From Deltaproteobacteria bacterium (GTDB lineage Bacteria > Desulfobacterota > Desulfuromonadia > Geobacterales > Geobacteraceae), in NCBI GenBank assembly GCA_021810985.1, contig JAJZQA010000043.1, forward strand, positions 1-11,710: a DNA stretch of 11,710 nt, in the 5' to 3' direction. The translations under genes were made by a program, and so were the position numbers. Positions 6,207 to 11,710 of the stretch are shown here, piece after piece (position 1 is the first letter of the stretch; every line of letters begins with the position of its first letter). The notes beneath the pieces were generated by a model, which saw nothing but the letters and a program-made list of their open reading frames with translations, was not told where the DNA came from and made no database searches.

Positions 6207-7124
6207 TCAATTCTTGCTTTTCCGGTCCTCGCCGACAATTATCACTTCTTCTTGCAGTTCCACTCCGAATCGTTCCCGGACTGTTTCGTTAACCCTGGCC
6301 GCAAGGGCCAGGAAATCCTCGGCCGAGGCAGCGCCCCTGTTGACCAGGAAATTCGCGTGAATGGTGGAAACTTCCGCTCCGCCAATCCGCACCCCCCGCA
6401 AACCGGAATCAGCGATAAAACGCCAAGCTGGCCCTTCGGCGGGGTTCTTGAAGAACGATCCGGCATTGGGGTAGCCCACCTGCTGGGTTGCGCGCCGTTT
6501 TTCAAGGAAACCCGCGATGCGCCCTCCGATCTCGACCGGGTCAGCCTTGGCGAGCCGGAAGGCAGCCTTGATGATCATCTCTCCCTGCTCAAGGTGCAGG
6601 AAACGGTAGCCGAAGATCAGCTGAGACTTCTCCCGTTTCGTCAGGGTCCGTTCCTTCAAGGTCACCAGAGTTTCCAGCGGATCGGTTATCTCCCCGCCGC
6701 CGGCACCGGCGTTCATGGCCAGCGCTCCCCCCAGTCGCCCCGGAATTCCGACGAGAAATTCAAGCCCCGTTAGACCTTCGTTTCGGCAAAAGCGGACCAG
6801 CGCGGCATTCTCGACACCTGCCCCGGCCTGCACCAGGCAATCCCCTTCTCTTTCCAGCAGATTAAATCTTTCCAGGGAGATTACGCAGCCCCTGATGCCG
6901 CCATCCCGGACCAGCAGGTTATATCCTCCGCCAACCACCAGGAACGGTATTTCATACTCGCCCAGAAGAGTCAGCAGGGTCTGCAGATCATCCGTGTCCG
7001 TGGGCACGACAAACCAGTCAGCCGGTCCCCCGACCCGCAACGAGGTGTGCCGGGCCATCGGTTCAGCGCGAAGTACCGTGCCGCGAATCTCCCGCACGAT
7101 ACGTTCGGAGAAAGCTTTTATCAC
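6207..7124 (-). CDS. murB: UDP-N-acetylenolpyruvoylglucosamine reductase MurB, type II
   Basis: MurB is a cytoplasmic FAD enzyme that uses NADPH to reduce enolpyruvyl-UDP-GlcNAc to UDP-MurNAc, the substrate of MurC. The protein has 305 residues. The FAD domain shows HTSLRVGGPADWFV (26-39), VVGGGYNLLVRDGG (63-76), and GIPGRLGGALAMNAGA (126-141). The substrate domain has AGSFFKNP (221-228), with the proton-donor serine S223; this motif marks the shorter type II enzymes. The terminal catalytic glutamate lies in LQEEVIIVG (about E293). The start is GTG, and its GTGA overlaps the murC stop by four bases. There is only a weak AGAG upstream, so translation is probably coupled to murC. The placement between murC and ddl is unlike E. 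coli, where murB is elsewhere. All expected motifs are present. Confidence 0.97.
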   Translation of the reverse strand: MIKAFSERIVREIRGTVLRAEPMARHTSLRVGGPADWFVVPTDTDDLQTLLTLLGEYEIPFLVVGGGYNLLVRDGGIRGCVISLERFNLLEREGDCLVQAGAGVENAALVRFCRNEGLTGLEFLVGIPGRLGGALAMNAGAGGGEITDPLETLVTLKERTLTKREKSQLIFGYRFLHLEQGEMIIKAAFRLAKADPVEIGGRIAGFLEKRRATQQVGYPNAGSFFKNPAEGPAWRFIADSGLRGVRIGGAEVSTIHANFLVNRGAASAEDFLALAARVNETVRERFGVELQEEVIIVGEDRKSKN

Positions 7125-8497
7125 GGCTCTTTTGCCAGTTTCCGGAGCAGCTGTTCCCCGGTCTGCCAGATGTTGCCCGCCCCGAGAGTCAGCAGGATAT
7201 CGCCCGGTTTCAGAATTGCCTGCAAATGTCCCACCAGCTCCTCGCGATCCGCGATATGGGTAACATCCTTCTGCCCATGCTGCCGGACGCTGCGAGCCAG
7301 AGCTTCGGCGGTCACCCCTTCGATCGGCTCTTCTCCCGCTGGATAGATATCGGTCAGAATCAGTACGTCTGCATCATGAAACGCCTTGACGAATTCGTCA
7401 TACAATTCCTTGGTTCGGGTATAGCGATGTGGCTGAAAGACGACCACGAGCCGCCGGTCCCAGCCGCCTGAAGCCGCCGCCAGAGTTGCCCGGATTTCCG
7501 TCGGGTGGTGCCCGTAGTCATCGACCACCATGATGTCGTTCACTTCACCCTTTACCTGGAAGCGTCTCCCGACTCCGCCGAAATCACGGAAACCCTCCTG
7601 GATCACCGGGAAAGGAACGTTCAGCTCCAGTGCCACACCGATTGCGGCCAGGGCATTGAGGACATTATGGGCACCCGGCATCTTGAAACTGATCTCACCG
7701 AGCCGCTCGCCGCGGTACTGGGCCACAAAGGACGTGGAAAGACCTGCCAGCTTGATATCACAGGCCCGGATATCCGCCTGGGCACTAAGACCGTAAGTGA
7801 GAAAGCGCTTGTTGACCCGGGGAATGATGTCCGCCACATTGTCATTGTCAATGCAAAGGACCGTTAGACCGTAAAAAGGCACCTTGTTGATAAATTCCAC
7901 AAAGGTGTCCTTGATCTCCTCAATCCCGCTGTAGAAATCAAGATGATCAGCATCGATATTGGTGACGACGGCAATGGTCGGGGACAGTTTCAGGAAAGAG
8001 CCATCCGATTCGTCCGCCTCTGCCACGAGAAATTTCCCCTGTCCCAGCCGGGCATTGCTGCCCAGCGAGTTGAGGCGGCCACCGATGACAATCGTCGGGT
8101 CGATCCCGGCAAAACCCAGGAGGGTCGCAACCATCGAGGTGGTGGTGGTCTTGCCGTGCGTACCGGCAATGGCAATACCGTACTTCATGCGCATCAATTC
8201 GGCCAGCATCTCGGCACGGGGAATTACCGGAATCAGGTGTTCACGCGCCTCCTGGACTTCGGGGTTATCATTTTTCACCGCACTGGAAATCACCACCACG
8301 TCCACACCAGCAACATTCTCCCGCACATGACCGTAGAAAATCTCCCCGCCCAGTGAGGCCAACCGCTCGGTAATCTCCGACTTGCGGAGGTCCGAGCCGG
8401 AAACTTTGTATCCCAGGTTCAGGAGCACCTCGGCTATGCCGCTCATCCCGATACCGCCGATTCCAACAAAATGGATTTTCTCAATTCTTCCGTACAT
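7121..8497 (-). CDS. murC: UDP-N-acetylmuramate--L-alanine ligase MurC
   Basis: MurC is the first cytoplasmic Mur ligase; it adds L-alanine to UDP-MurNAc using ATP. The protein has 458 residues, the usual length. The UDP-binding N-terminal domain has FVGIGGIGMSG (10-20). The central ATPase domain has the P-loop GTHGKTTTT (112-120), EADESDGSFL and TNIDADHLDFY. The C-terminal domain has VDDYGHHPTEI and FQPHRYTRTKELYDEF. The YGHHP motif is typical of MurC and Mpl; the length and position in the cluster favour MurC over the recycling enzyme Mpl. The ATG has AAGAAGG four bases upstream. An 81-base gap separates it from murG, the longest gap in the cluster, while its stop overlaps murB by four bases. 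Confidence 0.97.
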   Translation of the reverse strand: MYGRIEKIHFVGIGGIGMSGIAEVLLNLGYKVSGSDLRKSEITERLASLGGEIFYGHVRENVAGVDVVVISSAVKNDNPEVQEAREHLIPVIPRAEMLAELMRMKYGIAIAGTHGKTTTTSMVATLLGFAGIDPTIVIGGRLNSLGSNARLGQGKFLVAEADESDGSFLKLSPTIAVVTNIDADHLDFYSGIEEIKDTFVEFINKVPFYGLTVLCIDNDNVADIIPRVNKRFLTYGLSAQADIRACDIKLAGLSTSFVAQYRGERLGEISFKMPGAHNVLNALAAIGVALELNVPFPVIQEGFRDFGGVGRRFQVKGEVNDIMVVDDYGHHPTEIRATLAAASGGWDRRLVVVFQPHRYTRTKELYDEFVKAFHDADVLILTDIYPAGEEPIEGVTAEALARSVRQHGQKDVTHIADREELVGHLQAILKPGDILLTLGAGNIWQTGEQLLRKLAKEP

Positions 8498-8578
8498 GGT
8501 GCCTTCTTATTCAGTTTGATTTTCACTATCCTGAGATAGCGGCAGTAACCACATGCCTCATGCTGTCGCAATCAAAAG
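8498..8578 (-). other. Structured 81-base gap between murG and murC
   Basis: In an otherwise packed operon this gap contains an inverted repeat, with TTTGATT at 8515-8521 and AATCAAA at 8570-8576. The repeat would close the whole spacer into one loop. Inside are a small hairpin (CTATC 8526-8530, loop CTGA, GATAG 8535-8539) and the palindromic CATG-CCT-CATG (8553-8563). The murC ribosome site (8502-8508) lies just outside the outer repeat. I see no convincing sigma-70 or sigma-54 promoter. Confidence 0.4.
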
Positions 8579-9682
8579 TCAGGTCGCAAGCATCGCGTCT
8601 ACAATCAACTTCGCCGCATCCGGCCGCGCCATGGCCGCGGCTTTTTGCCCGGCCGACTTGCGGACCAGCGGATTCCGCTCCAGTTCCTCAATCATTGCCG
8701 TCAGCCTTTTTCCTGACAATTCCCGGTCCAGAATCATGAACCCGGCGCCCTTGTCCACCAGCGCCTCGGCATTCTTTCGCTGATGATCGTCCGTGGCATA
8801 GGGGTAGGGCACAAAGATACATGCTTTGCCGCAGGCCGTCACCTCGGCAATGGTAGTTGCCCCTGCGCGGCAGAGAATCAGGTCGGCCTTCTGATAGGCC
8901 TCGGCCATGTTCTCGATGAAAGGCACCACTTCGGCGCAAAAACCTTCAGCCTGATATGCCTCTCGAACCTCTTCCAGATCTTGTTCGCCGGTCTGGTGGG
9001 TGATGGTGATGCGCTCCCTCAGTGCAGCCAACTCCGGTAGTGCCTCGATCATCGCCATATTAATCCGGTGGGCTCCGGCGCTGCCGCCGAAAACCAGCAG
9101 GCAAAAGCCTTTGCATTTACCGTTACCATTACCATTGCCGTTGCCATTTGGCTTTTTTCCCTCATGCAGCTTCTCGAGGATCTGCCTCCGCAGCGGATTC
9201 CCGGTCAGGAGCAGCTTAGCGGCGGGCACATGCCTGCGCGACTCCTCCAGCGAGATGAAGACTTTCTTCACGACCTTGGCCAGGATCCGGTTGGTCAGGC
9301 CCGGCAGGGCATTCTGCTCATGGATAAAACATTTGCAGGAACTGTTTCGGGCAGCCAAAACCAGGGGACCCGAGGCATAGCCGCCAACACCGAGAACCAG
9401 GTCGGGTTTGAAAGAGCGAATGATTCTCCGGGACTGTGCATAGCCGCGCAGCAGCAGCCAAATCCCTTTCACCTTCGACAGAACACTTTTACCCCGCATA
9501 CCGGTCGTGGCGATGCATTCCAGATGGTAGCCGGCCTTGGGCAGAACCCTGGCTTCGATGCCTCTCTCCGTACCGACAAACAGTACCTCGTTGCGCGGAT
9601 CCCGTGCCAGAAATTCCTCGGCAACGGCAATGCCCGGAAAGAGATGTCCGCCTGTGCCACCACCCGCGATAAGCATTCTCAT
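8579..9682 (-). CDS. murG: UDP-GlcNAc:lipid I N-acetylglucosamine transferase MurG
   Basis: MurG is a GT-B glycosyltransferase on the inner face of the membrane that adds GlcNAc to lipid I, giving lipid II. The protein has 367 residues. The N-terminal domain carries the glycine loop AGGGTGGHLFPG (6-17), GVGGYASGP (98-106) and HEQNALPG (121-128). The C-terminal UDP-GlcNAc domain has FGGSAGA (198-204) and CRAGATTIAEV (271-281), with E280 as the expected uridine/ribose contact. ATDDHQRKNA (296-305) follows. Between the domains is an unusual low-complexity tract of five Asn-Gly pairs (179-188). The ATG overlaps the ftsW stop as ATGA, with no clear Shine-Dalgarno, suggesting coupled translation. 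All core motifs are intact, so the tract is unlikely to inactivate the enzyme. Confidence 0.97.
   Translation of the reverse strand: MRMLIAGGGTGGHLFPGIAVAEEFLARDPRNEVLFVGTERGIEARVLPKAGYHLECIATTGMRGKSVLSKVKGIWLLLRGYAQSRRIIRSFKPDLVLGVGGYASGPLVLAARNSSCKCFIHEQNALPGLTNRILAKVVKKVFISLEESRRHVPAAKLLLTGNPLRRQILEKLHEGKKPNGNGNGNGNGKCKGFCLLVFGGSAGAHRINMAMIEALPELAALRERITITHQTGEQDLEEVREAYQAEGFCAEVVPFIENMAEAYQKADLILCRAGATTIAEVTACGKACIFVPYPYATDDHQRKNAEALVDKGAGFMILDRELSGKRLTAMIEELERNPLVRKSAGQKAAAMARPDAAKLIVDAMLAT
9119..9148 (-). repeat. Degenerate hexanucleotide repeat encoding (Asn-Gly)5 in murG
   Basis: Five in-frame copies of AAYGGY on the minus strand encode NGNGNGNGNG, residues 179-188 of MurG. The copies are AATGGC, AACGGC, AATGGT, AATGGT and AACGGT, so they are not identical at third positions. 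The tract lies in the linker between the two GT-B domains. Length change by slippage would stay in frame. Confidence 0.85.
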
Positions 9683-10782
9683 GGCGACACCCGGACCCGG
9701 GAAGAGATATTAAGCAAAATCCCCATGGCAAAAAGCGTGATAATGAGGGAACTGCCACCATAGCTGATGAAGGGCAGCGCCAAGCCTTTGGTCGGAAAAA
9801 TACCGGTGACCACGGCAATATTAACGAATGCCTCGATCCCGATCAGGGTGGTAATACCGAACGCCAGAGACCTGCCGAAGGTGTCCTCCGCATACAGGGC
9901 AACCCGGATTCCCCGCATCACCAGCAAGAAAAACATCGCTGAAATCACCATGAATCCGAGAAAACCGAGTTCCTCACTCACCACCGAAAAAATAAAGTCG
10001 GTATGTGCCTCAGGCAGATAGAACAGCTTCTGTTTCCCCTCGCCAAGCCCCTGGCCGAACAGCCCGCCGGTTCCGACCGCAATCCATGACTGGATGATCT
10101 GAAAGCCGGTATTGGTCGGGTCTTCCCAAGGATTGAGAAAGGCCATGATGCGACGGCGGCGGTAATCGACATTCATGATGGCGAAATAGAGAAACGGCAG
10201 CGCCAGCAACACCATCGAGAGGATGTAGGAAAGCCTGGTTCCCGCGGCAAACAGCATGGCCATGGCAACCGCCCCGAGGGTCAGGGAAGAACCGAGATCC
10301 GGTTGCTTCAGCAGGAACATCAACAGCACCGCCAGGACAACCATGTACGGCAGAAAGCCGGACGAGAACTGCTTTACCTTGTCCTGTTTTTTGTCGAGCG
10401 AATAGGCCATATACATGATAAAGGCAATCTTGGCGATTTCCGACGGCTGCAGGGAAAACCCCGGCAGCCGGATCCAGCGCGACGAGCCGCCGGCGCTGCC
10501 GCCGATGCCCGGGATCAGGACCAGGCCCAACAGTACCAGACAAGCGATCAGGATCGGTACCGCGGCCTTTTTCCAGAAATGGTAATCAATCCGCATGGCG
10601 CCGATCATGGCGCCGATGCCGAGTATGAGAAAAATCCCCTGACGCTTCAGAAAATAGAATTCGTCGTGATATTTCTTCGCCGCCATGATCGATGAGGAGG
10701 AGTAGACCATGACCACACCGAAGCAGGTCAAGGCCACCACCATGAGCACGATAATCAGATCGTATCCTTCGGATCTGTTCAC
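9679..10782 (-). CDS. ftsW: Septal peptidoglycan polymerase FtsW (SEDS family)
   Basis: FtsW is a polytopic inner-membrane SEDS protein that polymerises lipid II at the septum with its partner class B PBP (FtsI). The protein has 367 residues and around ten hydrophobic segments. Family signatures include SRWIRLPGFSLQPSEIAKI (101-119), KQPDLGSS (159-166), and PEAHTDFIFSVVSEELG (257-273), where D262 corresponds to the catalytic aspartate. GIFPTKGLALPFISYGGSS (327-345) is the classic C-terminal signature. Position between murD and murG, plus the absence of elongasome neighbours such as mreB or pbp2, favours FtsW over RodA. The start is GTG, directly abutting the murD TAG. GAGGAGG lies eight bases upstream, inside the end of murD. 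The stop overlaps murG by four bases. Confidence 0.96.
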   Translation of the reverse strand: MNRSEGYDLIIVLMVVALTCFGVVMVYSSSSIMAAKKYHDEFYFLKRQGIFLILGIGAMIGAMRIDYHFWKKAAVPILIACLVLLGLVLIPGIGGSAGGSSRWIRLPGFSLQPSEIAKIAFIMYMAYSLDKKQDKVKQFSSGFLPYMVVLAVLLMFLLKQPDLGSSLTLGAVAMAMLFAAGTRLSYILSMVLLALPFLYFAIMNVDYRRRRIMAFLNPWEDPTNTGFQIIQSWIAVGTGGLFGQGLGEGKQKLFYLPEAHTDFIFSVVSEELGFLGFMVISAMFFLLVMRGIRVALYAEDTFGRSLAFGITTLIGIEAFVNIAVVTGIFPTKGLALPFISYGGSSLIITLFAMGILLNISSRVRVSP

Positions 10783-11710
10783 CTATTCCGCCTCCTCGAC
10801 CAGGCCCCGCACGGCCTCGACAAATCGTTCGCCACGCACTTCATAATTCCTGAACATGTCAAAACTGGAACAGGCCGGAGAAAAGAGCACCACGTCTCCC
10901 GGCTCTGCCAGGCGGTGCGCTTCCACTACCGCGGCTTCCAGGCTGTCCACCAGGAGTGTATCGGTACACTGGCCCAGGGCCGTCAGGATCCGTTCCTTGG
11001 CTTCACCGAGCAGAATCAGGTGACGGACCCGCTCCCGGACCAGATCGGCGAGGGGCGCATAGTCACCACCCTTGTCCTTGCCTCCCGCAATGAGCGTAAT
11101 GTTTCCCGGAAAGCTTTCCAGGGACTTTACCACGCTACCCACGTTGGTGCCCTTGCTGTCGTTATAGTAGGAGACACCATTGACGGTCGCCACAAACTCC
11201 ATCCGATGGGGCAGACCGGAAAAACCCGCCACCGCATTCAGTGCCACCGAGGCGGGACAGCCCATCAACAGCGTCGTGGCAAGTGCGGCCATGCAGTTAT
11301 CAATATTATGCACCCCCCGGAGCTTGAAGGAATCGGTGGGAAACTGCTCCAACCGGCCATCCCAGGCAAAGGTAATTACGCCATTATGATAGAAGATACC
11401 CTGTTCCAGCACCGTGAGCCTGCTCATGGGAACGACCCGGGCGGCAAGGTTTCCGGCCGAAGCCGTTACCAGGGGATCGTCAATATTCAGTACCGCAAAA
11501 TCGCTGGCCGTCTGGTTGGCGAACACCCTAAGCTTGGCGTCAATGTATTCCTGGTAGCTGGTGTAACGGTCGAGATGATCCTCGGTGATATTAAGCAGCA
11601 CCGCCACGCGGGGCCGGAAATCGACGATCCCTTCCAATTGAAAGGAGCTGATTTCCGAGACCACCCGATCGGCATGCTCACCGGAGATAACCAGATCGAT
11701 CAGCGGGTTG
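10783..11710 (-). CDS. murD: UDP-N-acetylmuramoyl-L-alanine--D-glutamate ligase MurD (5' truncated by the window)
   Basis: MurD is the second Mur ligase; it adds D-glutamate to UDP-MurNAc-L-Ala in the cytoplasm with ATP. The last 308 or so residues are visible (the family is about 450). The frame runs unbroken to the window edge, so the N-terminal UDP domain and P-loop lie outside. Visible motifs are SEISSFQLE, NITEDHLDRY, HNIDNCMAALA, YNDSKGTNVGS, IAGGKDKGGDY, and FSPACSSFDMFRNYEVRGE near the end. These are MurD-specific versions of Mur-ligase motifs, with the NDSKGTN loop and SPACSSFD segment most telling. An internal GTG at 11664 could be mistaken for a start, but the conserved sequence continues upstream of it. 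The TAG stop abuts the ftsW GTG, and the murD tail carries the ftsW ribosome site. Confidence 0.96.
   Translation of the reverse strand, partial: NPLIDLVISGEHADRVVSEISSFQLEGIVDFRPRVAVLLNITEDHLDRYTSYQEYIDAKLRVFANQTASDFAVLNIDDPLVTASAGNLAARVVPMSRLTVLEQGIFYHNGVITFAWDGRLEQFPTDSFKLRGVHNIDNCMAALATTLLMGCPASVALNAVAGFSGLPHRMEFVATVNGVSYYNDSKGTNVGSVVKSLESFPGNITLIAGGKDKGGDYAPLADLVRERVRHLILLGEAKERILTALGQCTDTLLVDSLEAAVVEAHRLAEPGDVVLFSPACSSFDMFRNYEVRGERFVEAVRGLVEEAE
10791..10797 (-). promoter_or_regulatory. ftsW ribosome binding site inside the murD 3' end
   Basis: Minus-strand GAGGAGG encodes part of the final Glu-Glu-Ala-Glu of MurD. It lies eight bases before the ftsW GTG at 10782. It supports the GTG start and coupled translation of murD and ftsW. 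Confidence 0.75.

Noticed and set aside
9068..9763. A 231-codon plus-strand open frame antisense to murG
   Set aside because: It overlaps conserved murG coding sequence, shows no protein-family motif and lacks a ribosome site.
1..11710. CRISPR arrays, insertion sequences, tRNA/rRNA genes, defence or secretion modules
   Set aside because: No spaced direct repeats, transposase motifs, tRNA-like clover-leaf sequences or accessory gene clusters were seen. The window is a conserved core region with few accessory features.

Overview
The window shows the chromosomal cell-wall and cell-division (dcw) cluster of a Gram-negative bacterium. It covers the cluster from a 5'-truncated murD at the right edge to ftsZ, all on the minus strand. 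To the left lies a separate plus-strand block holding the 3' end of ftsK and an archaeal-type S-adenosylmethionine synthetase. The gene order murD-ftsW-murG-murC-murB-ddl-ftsQ-ftsA-ftsZ has murB between murC and ddl. Together with the fairly high GC content and the protein character, this is compatible with a Desulfuromonadales/Geobacter-like deltaproteobacterium. That taxon is an inference from gene order and general resemblance, not from a search.

Layout by region: 1-160 is the C-terminal gamma domain of FtsK (+). 161-385 is intergenic and holds a hairpin after ftsK, a perfect TATAAT box inside an inverted repeat, and a short leader with a second hairpin before a strong Shine-Dalgarno. 386-1588 is the archaeal-type methionine adenosyltransferase (+). 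1589-1934 is a gene-free convergent region with a Rho-independent terminator for the minus-strand operon. 1935-11710 is the dcw operon (-). Its junctions are tight: stop-to-start contact at murD/ftsW, 4-base overlaps at ftsW/murG and murC/murB, and gaps of 17-50 bases elsewhere. The exception is an 81-base gap between murG and murC.

How the genes work together: MurB and MurC make and begin to extend UDP-MurNAc, MurD adds D-Glu, Ddl supplies D-Ala-D-Ala, MurG completes lipid II, and FtsW polymerises it at the septum. FtsZ forms the division ring, FtsA tethers it to the membrane, and FtsQ links it to the periplasmic divisome. FtsK, from the neighbouring unit, couples chromosome segregation to the same division event. 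The MAT makes S-adenosylmethionine and has no obvious functional tie to the cluster.

I see no mobile element, CRISPR array, RNA gene or defence system, and no undescribed multi-gene system. The most interesting details are a second copy of the FtsZ C-terminal partner-binding motif inside the FtsZ linker, the archaeal-type MAT with a candidate operator over its promoter, and an (Asn-Gly)5 tract in the MurG inter-domain linker.
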